From Paenibacillus xylanexedens (lineage in GTDB: Bacteria; Bacillota; Bacilli; Paenibacillales; Paenibacillaceae), in the NCBI RefSeq assembly GCF_001908275.1, contig NZ_CP018620.1, forward strand, positions 4,774,001 to 4,838,000: a DNA stretch of 64,000 nucleotides. Direction: 5' to 3'. The first letter of the stretch is position 1, and every line of letters starts with the position of its first letter. The position numbers and the translations under genes were made by a program. Shown piece by piece: positions 16,762 through 24,993 of the stretch. The notes beneath the pieces are model-generated. The model searched no databases. It was not told where the DNA came from and saw nothing but the letters and a program-made list of their open reading frames with translations.

Positions 16762-18507
16762 TTAAGGCTTGGCTTCAATCCAATAATCATAGGCATGAAC
16801 AATGTTGCCTTGGTAAGCCTGATGTTCGGCCAGCAGATCCGGAAGCTTGGCAAGCTGAAGTTCCATCTCCGCTACCCCTTTTTCATAAAAAGAAATATGA
16901 GGACCTTCATGGTTCTGCTTCATTTCGACCGAAATCATTAACCTTTTTCCCAGACGATCTGCAATCTCCATCTCCTGACTCACAACTGCAGCAATGCCAT
17001 TGGAGCCTTCGGCATTGTTACGGAAAGCCATCAGCGACACATGATCGAGTGTACGGATCATAAATTCAGCCACAGATGTATCCTTTCCTGGCAACGCGAA
17101 GCTATCCAGCCATACAGCAAGGTCTGCGCTTGTTTCAAGATCACTGTCCTTCTTCGTTTCTTCCTGGAAAAATGTAATGTTGGCAGCCCATTCGGTCAAC
17201 AGGGTGTCCCGACTATTTTCCCACTCTGGCAAAGTGTACGGCTCAATATCCAGATGGATGCCTTCAAATTGTTCATCCGGCTCGGATTCAGCATTATAGT
17301 TTTTTACATAATCAATCAAGCGCTTAATGCGTGGACGATTCTCCTTTTTGCCCCAGATCGGATGTCCACCCATCGCATGGATCTCAATGCCCTGCGCTTT
17401 TGCCCGTTTCACAAAACTGCGGTAACTGGAATAGGGTTGATCCAGATCTAATCGAACATACAACCAGTTAATATTCTGCTCTCTAGCAAACGCTAGTATG
17501 TGCTCTCCCCCGTCATTCGTCACCTGAGAGGCCTCCCAGATATATGTTCCCCGAATCTCTGGCTGATTAGATGGAATCTCCGGTGATGGCAGTTCTGACG
17601 GCTCCAGTTGTCCCCAGTATACGATGTCATGTACAGCAGAACCGGCGTAAGAAGTATGTCCGCTGAATGCGGAGGCAACTTCTTCAATAACACTTTCCAG
17701 TTGTGCTGCACCTTTACCCGCAAATGTCGTGAACTCCTCGCCAGGCATTGGCTTGGTGTTCAACCCAACTGTGACGCTCACATTGCTAGTATCGGCCCAG
17801 TTCATTTCCTGTTCAATTAAACGTATAATACCATTGTTCCCTTGCGCATTATCACGGTAAGCGAGTAAAGTGACATGCTCCACTCGTTCAATGAACCAAC
17901 GTGACAATGGTTCGTTATCTGCATCTTCAGAAACTCTATTTCCTGTGACGGTGTACGAATCCAGCCAGAATGGCAAATCAATATTCACTGCAACTGCGCC
18001 ATCCTGTCTCACTTGCTCAAATAACAGATTCATATTGGCTACCCAGGATTGTACCAGTGGCTTGGCATCTTCTTTCCAGGCTGGTAACACATAGGGCTTG
18101 ATATCCAGATGTATGGCATCAAATTGCTCGTTGGTCTCCGCAGCTTGATTGTAATCACTTACCCACGACGCTAATCTGAGCATGGGGCCTTCACGACCAC
18201 TGAGTGCCCAGGATGGATCGCCTCCCAGCGCTTCAACCGCAATACCCGCACGGCTTGCTTTGGCTATAAACGTCTGGTATACCTCCTTGGACAGCGTCAT
18301 GTCTACATTCACGTACAGCCTGTTTATCTTATGTTTAGCTGCATTGGCCAACAGCTCATCTCCGTTGCTAACAGACTGTGCCTGCCATACCCAGGCCGCC
18401 CGTATATCTGCGCCGTCAGCTTCAGCAGGTGACTCATTCCCTATCATTATCATCCCTCCGATCAGCAGTAACAGCCAAAATACCTTCCGGGATTGTTTCC
18501 CGAACAT
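16762..18507 (-). CDS. Secreted protein with two tandem glycosidase-like barrel domains
   Basis: A 581-residue exported protein. A signal peptide (KVFWLLLLIGGMIMIG, cleavage near AEADG) is followed by two homologous domains of about 265 residues each (about 33-300 and 318-581). Paired segments are AWVWQAQSV / TYIWEASQV, ALGGDPSWA / AMGGHPIWG, AIHLDIKPYVLPAW / GIHLDIEPYTLPEW and VTLLAYRDNAQGNNGI / VSLMAFRNNAEGSNGI. The beta-strand HLDIEPY pattern resembles TIM-barrel glycoside hydrolases. The putative acidic residue is Glu in domain 2 but Lys in domain 1. I know no named function. The start ATG has GGAGGGAG upstream. A carbohydrate-related role is only an inference. Confidence 0.75.
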   Translation of the reverse strand: MFGKQSRKVFWLLLLIGGMIMIGNESPAEADGADIRAAWVWQAQSVSNGDELLANAAKHKINRLYVNVDMTLSKEVYQTFIAKASRAGIAVEALGGDPSWALSGREGPMLRLASWVSDYNQAAETNEQFDAIHLDIKPYVLPAWKEDAKPLVQSWVANMNLLFEQVRQDGAVAVNIDLPFWLDSYTVTGNRVSEDADNEPLSRWFIERVEHVTLLAYRDNAQGNNGIIRLIEQEMNWADTSNVSVTVGLNTKPMPGEEFTTFAGKGAAQLESVIEEVASAFSGHTSYAGSAVHDIVYWGQLEPSELPSPEIPSNQPEIRGTYIWEASQVTNDGGEHILAFAREQNINWLYVRLDLDQPYSSYRSFVKRAKAQGIEIHAMGGHPIWGKKENRPRIKRLIDYVKNYNAESEPDEQFEGIHLDIEPYTLPEWENSRDTLLTEWAANITFFQEETKKDSDLETSADLAVWLDSFALPGKDTSVAEFMIRTLDHVSLMAFRNNAEGSNGIAAVVSQEMEIADRLGKRLMISVEMKQNHEGPHISFYEKGVAEMELQLAKLPDLLAEHQAYQGNIVHAYDYWIEAKP

Positions 18508-18567
18508 ATACTCCCTCCATTCCTCTACTGTTGTAAAATCACATTTATTATAGCAACCGAGTTATTA

Positions 18568-18602
18568 AAAACAAATAAGCCCAAGTGCTTAACTTGGGCT
18601 TA
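18568..18602 (-). terminator. Terminator after the SDR gene
   Basis: A perfect 9-bp stem AAGCCCAAG / CTTGGGCTT with a 7-nt loop is followed on the minus strand by ATTTGTTTTT. Confidence 0.85.
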
Positions 18603-18651
18603 TTACTCTTAATTTGGGACAGCTTAGGGCTCGCCCGGTTTAATCCCGGTT

Positions 18652-19401
18652 CTAGTCCTCATATATCATTTTTCGGGTCATGCCTCCATCAATAACGAGG
18701 TTGGTCCCTGTGACAAAGGTATTGCTTGGATCAGACAAATATAAACAAGCACGGGAGATATCCGAAGGAACACCCACACGACCGGAGGGATGCTGTTCAT
18801 GATCCTCCTTTTTCAGTTTCTCCACGTCACCTGTCTCAATCCATCCCGGACTGATACAATTGACCCGAATTTGGTCCTTGCCCAGTGAGACCGCCAGCGC
18901 ATGGGTCAGAGCCACAATTGCCCCTTTGGAGGCAGCATAGGCTTCGGTATCCGGCTCAGACATCAGCGCACGAGTAGAAGCCATGTTGATAATGGCACCT
19001 CCATGTTCATTGCTTTTCATATGTTTGGCTGCTTCCCGACTCGCCAAAAAGCAACTTCTCACATTGGTATTGAGCACATCGTCCCATTCTTCCAGCGTTA
19101 ATTCATAGGGGGACTTCCATTTTGCAAGCCCTGCGTTATTCACCAGAACATCGATTTGCTTGAATTCTTCCACGGTTGTGCGAAAAAGATTTGTAATATC
19201 CTGCTCGCTCCGAACATCACATTGAACAAAAATGGCTTCTCCGCCTTCATTACGAATGGAAGCTGCAGCTGCCGCCCCTTCTGCTTCCTTGTAGTCGGCA
19301 AGTACAACTTTGGCTCCAGCGACTGCATAAGCCTCGGCCACACTTCGTCCTATTCCCTGAGCGGCCCCGGTTACAACAACGACCTGATCTGTAAATGACA
19401 T
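18652..19401 (-). CDS. SDR family oxidoreductase
   Basis: A 249-residue classical short-chain dehydrogenase/reductase. It shows the cofactor motif TGAAQGIG, the NNAG motif (VLVNNAGLA), a catalytic Ser/Thr region (INMASTRALM), the YxxxK active site (YAASK) and the SPGWIETG segment. An acidic residue at the end of strand 2 (VVLADY) favours NAD(H) over NADP(H). The catalytic position before the YxxxK looks like an ordinary SDR. The start ATG follows GGAGGCAATCAAT. The substrate is unknown; no pathway neighbours. Confidence 0.88.
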   Translation of the reverse strand: MSFTDQVVVVTGAAQGIGRSVAEAYAVAGAKVVLADYKEAEGAAAAASIRNEGGEAIFVQCDVRSEQDITNLFRTTVEEFKQIDVLVNNAGLAKWKSPYELTLEEWDDVLNTNVRSCFLASREAAKHMKSNEHGGAIINMASTRALMSEPDTEAYAASKGAIVALTHALAVSLGKDQIRVNCISPGWIETGDVEKLKKEDHEQHPSGRVGVPSDISRACLYLSDPSNTFVTGTNLVIDGGMTRKMIYED

Positions 19402-19510
19402 ATTGATTGCCTCCTCTATGGTAATGATCCTTTGATCATAATCTCATTAAGCCTCTTCTTATATAAAAACACGTTAGGCCCATTAAGAAACGCTTGTCCA
19501 GCAAATAATC

Positions 19511-19541
19511 AAAAAAAGCTCACGCCATTCTGGCGCAAGCT
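19511..19541 (-). terminator. Terminator of the DUF2500-like gene
   Basis: AGCTTGCGCCA pairs with TGGCGTGAGCT (two G-U pairs, GAA loop), followed by TTTTTTT on the minus strand. Confidence 0.88.
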
Positions 19542-19548
19542 GCTCAGT

Positions 19549-19941
19549 TTAACCCCGTAGGCGTTCAGAATATACGCGATTATATCGCTCGAAGCCTACA
19601 TAACGCGTTCCTTTGAACGAGAGCCGTCCTTCATCCCCCTCAGCACACAAACCATACTCTTCGCCATTGACTTTGAATTCGAGCCGATCTCCACTTTCTA
19701 CTTCAAAGGTGACGTAGTATAACGTTCGTGCTGTACTACCCGGTTCAGATGGCGACTGACTCATCTTCATCCGTCTGCTGGTGATTCGTGAAGGCACGGT
19801 CAATAGCGGCTCCGAGTTGTTGCGTCCCCACCTCCATACCTCCTTTCCCATCGACAGAAGGACTATACCTATAATCAGAACAAATACAACCGGAAAGACG
19901 GTTCCAAACAAATCAAACATCCAGGATGATTCAATGCCCAT
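19549..19941 (-). CDS. DUF2500-like membrane protein
   Basis: A 130-residue protein with one membrane helix (LFGTVFPVVFVLIIGIVLLSM) near the N-terminus and a C-terminal beta-rich domain. The pattern TVPSRITSRRM ... YYVTFEVESGDRLEFKV ... LSFKGTRYVGFER fits DUF2500 proteins. The role is unknown. The start ATG (MGIESSW) is chosen because GGAGGGAGAGAC precedes it; an upstream frame of 35 codons lacks an RBS. A degenerate copy of its last roughly 28 codons, including the following terminator region, occurs at 22.3 kb. Confidence 0.7.
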   Translation of the reverse strand: MGIESSWMFDLFGTVFPVVFVLIIGIVLLSMGKEVWRWGRNNSEPLLTVPSRITSRRMKMSQSPSEPGSTARTLYYVTFEVESGDRLEFKVNGEEYGLCAEGDEGRLSFKGTRYVGFERYNRVYSERLRG

Positions 19942-20054
19942 GTCTCTCCCTCCGTTCATACAACTTAGGACAGCCGGAGTCTTGACCCGTCTCCAGTAAT
20001 GTATATGCACGTAAACAAGGAACTTGTTATCCGGATTGAAATCCAACGATGTGA

Positions 20055-20090
20055 AGGGAAAAACCCTCCGGCAGAATACCGAAGGGTTGC
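20055..20090 (-). terminator. Terminator after the lipoprotein gene
   Basis: AACCCT-CGG and CCG-AGGGTT arms are followed by TTTCCC on the minus strand, 60 bp past the stop at 20150. Confidence 0.7.
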
Positions 20091-20149
20091 TTCATACGAA
20101 AATAAGTACTATTTCATTATCTAATACCCTGCTGCCTGGAAGCTATGTT

Positions 20150-20719
20150 TTACTTAAAGGTTGTTGCAAATCGTTGATCCGACAATATAACCTGATTAAC
20201 CTGTCCCTCTTTTGTCAGCATAAACGATGCACGATAGATAGCCAGATCATCTTTTTCCGCTTGCAGCGACTTCTCATCCAGGAATGTTTCCTTCTGAATA
20301 TGATAGGCATAATCGATATTACGTTCAGACTCGACTAAAACATGTTCCTTGCCATACAGATCGAGAATCTCTTGATGTGTCATCCCCGCCTCTGCCCCGC
20401 GAGCCGTCTTAAAGTACCCTTTCGAGTCCTTATTCAAGATGATACTAACGACTTTGGCATCCCTATAGCCAATCGTGATCCCGTTATTGTATTGATAGGA
20501 TTGACCCAAACCCGTTGATGTTCCCTCACCGAGGATTTTCTCCGCCTCTTCCTGACTCATTCCATACATAATCTTATCCTCACTGTCGGTCTTTGTCACA
20601 GCCAGATCCTGTTCTGAAAATTCGTTTGGATTGAATTTGCTATTGCTGCAAGCCGTGATCATGATTAATAATAATGCCGCAACAACCCATGTTATTTTTC
20701 TCCAGTGTCCATTCTTCAT
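20150..20719 (-). CDS. Lipoprotein of unknown function
   Basis: A 189-residue exported lipoprotein: basic start MKNGHWRK, a hydrophobic core and the lipobox ITAC at residues about 22-25 (lipidated Cys). The mature part has the segment MYGMSQEEAEKILGEG followed by GITIGYRDAKVVSIILN, reminiscent of the SmpA/OmlA-like 'BLIP' beta-lactamase-inhibitor fold seen in many small lipoproteins, where a helix with MSxxEAxxILG precedes beta strands. That is an inference from pattern. The start ATG has GAGGTGAG upstream. No operon partner. Confidence 0.75.
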   Translation of the reverse strand: MKNGHWRKITWVVAALLLIMITACSNSKFNPNEFSEQDLAVTKTDSEDKIMYGMSQEEAEKILGEGTSTGLGQSYQYNNGITIGYRDAKVVSIILNKDSKGYFKTARGAEAGMTHQEILDLYGKEHVLVESERNIDYAYHIQKETFLDEKSLQAEKDDLAIYRASFMLTKEGQVNQVILSDQRFATTFK

Positions 20720-20856
20720 GTACTCACCTCTGAGGTTTTTCCAATATTTTATCATATTAACAACTGAAAAAATAATTAGTAGTGACGTTTTCACCATTCC
20801 TCACAAAACAAAAAGGGTATCCGATATGTAGTTACTCCTGTACCATTATCCGCTCC

Positions 20857-20898
20857 AACTGAGATAACAGCCTTAGGTAAAGCACTGTTATCTCAGTT
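20857..20898. repeat. Perfect 14-bp inverted repeat without a T-run
   Basis: AACTGAGATAACAG and its exact complement CTGTTATCTCAGTT are separated by 14 nt. It lies between the lipoprotein start and the 3' end of the collagen-like gene. No poly-T follows on either strand, so it is not a standard intrinsic terminator. Confidence 0.8.
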
Positions 20899-20973
20899 CA
20901 AGCAAATCCATGTTACCATTGTGGATGCATATTTAATAAAGTAAAGGATAATTAACTTAGGCTGTTAACGGAC

Positions 20974-22086
20974 TCATGCTAATTGTGTAATCACAAGATG
21001 TGCCGATACAGGTCTTGTTCCGCCCGCAAGTGGCGTGATTGTTAATGCTGTAGCATTACCAGCCGGGTTCCGCACGGTCAGAATAGAATTAATCACGGTT
21101 GTCTGCACCAAAGCCATACCAACAATCTGAGACGTTCCCGTTGCTCGCCCAACTACAGTAGGAGCCAAATCTGCCCCATTGAGGGTTAAGATTAATTGAC
21201 CCGCTTCATTGATGCTCACCTGGAACAAAATCTGATACGTACCAATGGCTGCCAGATTGAAGGAGCTAGGCCCCGTGCGTGCGATAGTTGTTCCACTTGT
21301 CGGCCCATCCTGAGGAAAGCTTACATCTGTACCGGGAGCAACCGTTGCAGCATTATCAGGTGGCATCAGTGCGAAAAAGTCAGCGAAACCAAGTACGCTT
21401 CCGGCTGCCCCTGTTACACCTGTAGCTCCCGTTGCTCCAGCGGGACCTGCTACTCCTGTCGCACCAGTCGGGCCTACTGCTCCAGCAGTACCTACCGCTC
21501 CTGTTGCACCAGCTGGGCCTGCCGGGCCTACTGCTCCAGCAGCGCCTACCGCTCCTGTTGCACCGGCTGGTCCTGCCGGGCCTACTGCTCCTGCTGCACC
21601 GGCTGGGCCTGCTGCTCCTGTCGCACCCGTCGGCCCAACAGCTCCTGGAAAACCTTGAGGTCCAATTGCTCCGGCAGGTCCGGGATTACCTTGCGGACCT
21701 TGTGGCCCTACAGCCCCTGCTTCTCCCGGAATCCCCTGCGCTCCCATAGGTCCAGCAGGTCCTACCGGACCTTGAGAACCTACCGCTCCAGCAGGACCAG
21801 GCTGTCCCTGAGGCCCTTGTGGTCCAGGTGGCCCACCCGCTGGTCCTTGAGCTCCTGGTGGTCCTTCAACCCCTTGTTTACCTTGGATACCCTGTACGCC
21901 TTGTGTACCTTGTGGTCCTGTTGGACCAACAACAGTAGGGGTAGATATATTTACTTCTGGAGGCGGACATTTTACTTGAACGAACTTTTTAACCACTTTC
22001 AATCGGCGGTCTTTTCTTTTAACTTTACATGGACATACTGTTGCCTTTTTTCTCTTCATACGTTTCTTCACTTCTGAATGACTCAC
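20974..22086 (-). CDS. Collagen-like (Gly-X-Y) spore surface protein
   Basis: A 370-residue protein. A basic Cys-containing N-terminus ([17 protein letters not shown]) leads to about 170 residues of Gly-X-Y triplets from about residue 53 ([13 protein letters not shown] onwards), rich in [13 protein letters not shown] units. One extra glycine interrupts the register at GPAGGPPGP. The C-terminal 135 residues form a beta-rich domain like the BclA C-terminal trimerisation domain. Such proteins make the hair-like nap of the exosporium. The start is GTG with GGAGGTGTC upstream, and a SigmaK-like promoter is visible, consistent with late mother-cell expression. There is no signal peptide, as expected for a spore surface protein. 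Confidence 0.88.
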   Translation of the reverse strand: MSHSEVKKRMKRKKATVCPCKVKRKDRRLKVVKKFVQVKCPPPEVNISTPTVVGPTGPQGTQGVQGIQGKQGVEGPPGAQGPAGGPPGPQGPQGQPGPAGAVGSQGPVGPAGPMGAQGIPGEAGAVGPQGPQGNPGPAGAIGPQGFPGAVGPTGATGAAGPAGAAGAVGPAGPAGATGAVGAAGAVGPAGPAGATGAVGTAGAVGPTGATGVAGPAGATGATGVTGAAGSVLGFADFFALMPPDNAATVAPGTDVSFPQDGPTSGTTIARTGPSSFNLAAIGTYQILFQVSINEAGQLILTLNGADLAPTVVGRATGTSQIVGMALVQTTVINSILTVRNPAGNATALTITPLAGGTRPVSAHLVITQLA

Positions 22087-22120
22087 AGTGTGGACACCTC
22101 CCTATAGACATAGTTTAACG

Positions 22121-22145
22121 TACGTATGTAGATGAATAGATGCGT
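22121..22145 (-). promoter_or_regulatory. SigmaK-like promoter of the collagen-like gene
   Basis: On the minus strand CATACGTA (22121-22128) matches the SigmaK -10 pattern CATANNNTA-type, and an AC dinucleotide lies 15 bp upstream (22144-22145). It is 35 bp from the GTG start. Pattern match only. Confidence 0.45.
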
Positions 22146-22285
22146 GGACGAACAACCATTTTAACTAAAAACTCCGCTAATTCCCAGAAAAAACAATAAA
22201 ATGGATATCACACCACCCATACGGTTGATCTAAATTGTTCATAACCATTAATTGAGGCGAGCTGGTTTACGTAGCGATATTTGTT

Positions 22286-22317
22286 CAAAAAAACTCATGC
22301 CATTTGGGCATGAGTTT
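22286..22317 (-). terminator. Terminator after the C39-like gene
   Basis: AAACTCATGCC and GGCATGAGTTT arms are followed by TTTTTTG on the minus strand. Confidence 0.88.
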
Positions 22318-22321
22318 CATG

Positions 22322-22406
22322 ATTTAACCACACAGACGTTCCGAATAATGTCGATTAGTTCGTTTAAAGCTAATATATCATGCCCTTTGAAAGAGAGCCG
22401 TCTTAA
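22322..22406 (-). pseudogene. Degenerate 3' fragment of a DUF2500-like gene
   Basis: Minus-strand sequence here aligns over about 85 nt with the last codons of the DUF2500-like gene at 19549-19941. The shared ACGGCTCTC-TTCAAAGG codes RLSFKG in both. It then follows the intact gene through CGATTA/CGATATA and GTTCGGAA/GTTCTGAA-type matches to the GTTAAA stop region, with a similarly placed terminator downstream. The reading frame diverges (RLSFKGHDILALNELI) and there is no start. It abuts the stop codon of the C39-like gene. Confidence 0.7.
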
Positions 22407-22996
22407 ATCTGCACCGGGTTTACCACGATATAGGAGTTTTGAGAAAAAGGTAACCACGACCTCCATAACACGTTGAGTTCACTTATGCTGATTTTTCGAT
22501 TGTAATATTCTTCATCACAATTAATCTTGTGATCTAAAGATTCAGCCAAGTAAAAATGCGTTTCATCATAACCAACGACGGGAACAAAATGCAAATAACG
22601 TTGTTTGGGATGTACTCTAATAAATAAAATAACAGGCACACCCTGGCTGATCTGTTTCTTCAACGTGTTCACATTTCCACGTAAGTACATTGCCTGATAG
22701 CCTAGCTTCTTGAAAAAAACAACGACCGCTTTGGGATATACCGTCCCATCCAGTAATTTGCGAGGATAGGTTTCATAAAGCTTTGTTCCGTTGGACTCCA
22801 AACCGAAATGTCTCAAGACAAACGCACTGGAAAATGCAGCGCATTCGTAGTTTTTCTGAGTATCCAAACGATTTGAAGATTGAATGTAATATGTGCTTGG
22901 CACATTGACTGTGTACATGCGATCTTTCTTAGGAAAACTGAAATACAGGGAGATCACCCAGAGAATAATCAACCAAGTTAATACATTGAGAAACAA
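22403..22996 (-). CDS. Membrane-anchored C39-like peptidase domain protein
   Basis: A 197-residue protein with an N-terminal membrane helix (FLNVLTWLIILWVISLYFSF) and an extracytoplasmic papain-like fold. The Cys region is YECAAFSSAFVLRHFG, the His region YLHFVPVVGYDE, with a following Asp/Asn region, in the C39 order. Homologues are often annotated as C39 or YvpB-like proteases. The start is TTG with GGAGGTCACGAA upstream. It heads a run of small minus-strand genes but with separate spacing. The substrate is unknown. Confidence 0.78.
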   Translation of the reverse strand: MFLNVLTWLIILWVISLYFSFPKKDRMYTVNVPSTYYIQSSNRLDTQKNYECAAFSSAFVLRHFGLESNGTKLYETYPRKLLDGTVYPKAVVVFFKKLGYQAMYLRGNVNTLKKQISQGVPVILFIRVHPKQRYLHFVPVVGYDETHFYLAESLDHKINCDEEYYNRKISISELNVLWRSWLPFSQNSYIVVNPVQI

Positions 22997-23037
22997 TTCG
23001 TGACCTCCTTCGTCTCATCAAGATGTCTTTTAGATGT

Positions 23038-23532
23038 TCATTCAACACACCAGTTCTTTAAAACCCATTCTTTAACTTGTTCAGCTACTTCCACTGCTGT
23101 AAGTTCTGTCGTATCAATTGTTTGCATTGGCGGGTCAAACGCAGTTTCCGAATTCTGGAGTAACCAGTTGGCAAAACTTTTGTGATCTTCAACTAGGTTC
23201 TCGTCCCACCCACGGGCTCTTAAACGTGTCTCGCGAGTAACATCGTCACAATGCAAATTCATATATAGAATCCGATCAAATCGATCTATGTAATCCGACG
23301 ATGCAATGTTTTCCGGAACCATCGTTCCGCATAAAACAGTCCCTCGTCCACTTAGCGATATGTTATACGCAATCCTCAACCAATTCTCTTTGGCAACCTG
23401 CCAATCCACGTTATCGATGATATCCATATCAAAGACGTCAAATTCGGGAAGTTGCTTGCGAACAAGCGAAGAGATCGTTGTTTTTCCTGTTCCACTTGCG
23501 CCTGTCACTATAAAAAGCGGTAATCTTCTCAT
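23038..23532 (-). CDS. P-loop nucleotide kinase-like protein
   Basis: A 164-residue cytoplasmic P-loop protein with Walker A GASGTGKTT at residues 11-19 and a DxD-like strand (VFDMDIID). A lid region rich in Arg follows (RETRLRARGW). The overall arrangement is that of small AAA_18/shikimate-kinase-like ATPases that phosphorylate small molecules; the substrate is unknown. The start ATG has AAGGAGCTAGTT upstream. It lies in a run of minus-strand genes for GNAT, methyltransferase, Nudix and phosphotransferase proteins, an assortment seen in resistance or detoxification regions. Confidence 0.8.
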   Translation of the reverse strand: MRRLPLFIVTGASGTGKTTISSLVRKQLPEFDVFDMDIIDNVDWQVAKENWLRIAYNISLSGRGTVLCGTMVPENIASSDYIDRFDRILYMNLHCDDVTRETRLRARGWDENLVEDHKSFANWLLQNSETAFDPPMQTIDTTELTAVEVAEQVKEWVLKNWCVE

Positions 23533-23567
23533 AACTAGCTCCTTTAGTTAAAATAAAATTTGATCTA

Positions 23568-24110
23568 TTACGTTCTCCATTGATCTGCTTTCAACCCATA
23601 AATAATCCTGTTTAAATATGTACCGTTAATATATTCGTAATCTCTTAATTCACCTTCACGTTGAAAGCCTAATTTTTCAGGAATTGCGCGGCTTTTGAGA
23701 TTGTCTGTTGCTACGCCAATTTCAACTTTATTTAATTCAAGTTCATCAAATGCGTAATCAATTAAATTTTTAATCGATTTTGTAATAAGTCCCCTACCCT
23801 CATATTCCTGACCAAGCCAATATCCTATTTCAGTCTTCTTGTTTTCTTGATCAATGTACAAGTATCCAATAGAACCAGCAAGCTCGTCTCCACACCAGAT
23901 TCCTAACCAATAACCATCATCTTGAGCATAGCGTATACGTGTTCCCTTGATGAAATTTCTTGAATCCTCTTCTGTTAATGTCATACTGGGGAACTTCAAC
24001 CACGCTCCTATATGATCCCTGTTTCGATCGATCAGATTATATAATTGGGGTGCATCTTTCATTGCCAATAGTGATATATAGGTAGCAGTATCCATTTGAT
24101 ATTTAAACAT
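23568..24110 (-). CDS. GNAT N-acetyltransferase (RimJ/RimL-like)
   Basis: A 180-residue acetyl-CoA-dependent N-acetyltransferase. Motifs are the strand-4 region KKTEIGYWLGQEYEGRG followed by the pyrophosphate-binding GRGLITKSIKNLIDYAF, and the typical RimL segment GVATDNLKSRAIPEKLGFQREG. The resemblance is to the ribosomal-protein serine acetyltransferase group (YdaF-like), which in practice acetylates varied amines. The start ATG follows GGAGAGTGGGCT. It is about 30 bp from both neighbours, suggesting co-transcription with the flanking kinase and methyltransferase genes. Confidence 0.87.
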   Translation of the reverse strand: MFKYQMDTATYISLLAMKDAPQLYNLIDRNRDHIGAWLKFPSMTLTEEDSRNFIKGTRIRYAQDDGYWLGIWCGDELAGSIGYLYIDQENKKTEIGYWLGQEYEGRGLITKSIKNLIDYAFDELELNKVEIGVATDNLKSRAIPEKLGFQREGELRDYEYINGTYLNRIIYGLKADQWRT

Positions 24111-24138
24111 AGCCCACTCTCCGATTCATTTCATTTAT

Positions 24139-24885
24139 TCACCGTTTTCTCGCTTTAATCACAAAGGATACAGGTACCATCTTCGCTCTTTTAAGGAGAC
24201 TATCGCTATTATTATGTAATTGCATGATATCCTCATCGGATTCTTCTATCATTTGTTCAATGACAAATCCTGCTTTCGCTAACGCATTGACATAGGTTGA
24301 CAGTTGACGATCAGCCAAGGTTAATTGACCCTGACAAAAGTCAGGAGATACCGCATACCACGATTCATCAGAATATGGCTTATTGAAGACAAATCTATCA
24401 TTTTCTTCAACGACACATCTATGAATTGGATGAGACCAACTGAAAATAAAAATACCATCTTTCTTTAAATAAGAAGCGATTCGGCTGAAAGTACCTTCAA
24501 GATCGGTTGTCCAACCTATGGCATAAATCGAATACACAGCGTCAAAATAATTAGTAGGAATCCCACATTCCTCTTCCATGGGTGAACATATCAATGTTGC
24601 AGGAATTCCGTATGTTCTCAAGTGTTGTTGTGTCTTTTCTATCTGTTTCTGGGATATATCCATACCCCATAGCTCACCTGCTTTGCGATCCCCATGATAC
24701 TGCAAGGATTGACCATTTCCACAGCCCACCTCTAACATCTTTAATCCTGAGACATCACCAAAAAGTTGGTGTTTTTCTTCTGAGATAAATGCTCCATAAT
24801 GTGGAAGCACGATTGCACTCAAAAAGTCATTCCCTTTTGTATCCCAATAAAAGCTGTTTGTTTCATAAACACTGTACTTATTCAT
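24139..24885 (-). CDS. Class I SAM-dependent methyltransferase
   Basis: A 248-residue methyltransferase with motif I MLEVGCGNGQSLQ, motif II GMDISQKQIEKTQ, and post-motif segments NYFDAVYSIYAIGW and YLKKDGIFIFSWSHP. The fold binds S-adenosylmethionine; the acceptor is unknown. The start ATG (MNKYSVYE) is selected because AAGGAGGCTATCAG lies immediately upstream; the in-frame ATG further upstream contains that site. It is the first gene of a compact minus-strand run. Confidence 0.88.
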   Translation of the reverse strand: MNKYSVYETNSFYWDTKGNDFLSAIVLPHYGAFISEEKHQLFGDVSGLKMLEVGCGNGQSLQYHGDRKAGELWGMDISQKQIEKTQQHLRTYGIPATLICSPMEEECGIPTNYFDAVYSIYAIGWTTDLEGTFSRIASYLKKDGIFIFSWSHPIHRCVVEENDRFVFNKPYSDESWYAVSPDFCQGQLTLADRQLSTYVNALAKAGFVIEQMIEESDEDIMQLHNNSDSLLKRAKMVPVSFVIKARKR

Positions 24886-24993
24886 CTGATAGCCTCCTTT
24901 ATACACTACATTCAGAACATTACTTGTTACCTTCGTTGAAATATGTAAACTACATCGACTCGTTTCATTGATTGAACTTCCTTTCCGGAAACA

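Noticed and set aside
21400..21900. Regularly repeated short units suggesting a CRISPR array
   Set aside because: The repetition is of 9-nt Gly-X-Y codons in phase with an open reading frame; there are no unique spacers.
21196..22077. A 293-codon open frame opposite the collagen-like gene
   Set aside because: It arises from the GC-rich Gly-X-Y repeat coding on the other strand, giving a Ser/Cys/Arg-rich translation without an RBS or family resemblance.
24930..24954. ATATGTAAACT near the methyltransferase start as a fourth dif-like site
   Set aside because: Only 10 of 11 bases of the arm match, and the adjoining 17 bases show no 6-bp centre plus second arm.
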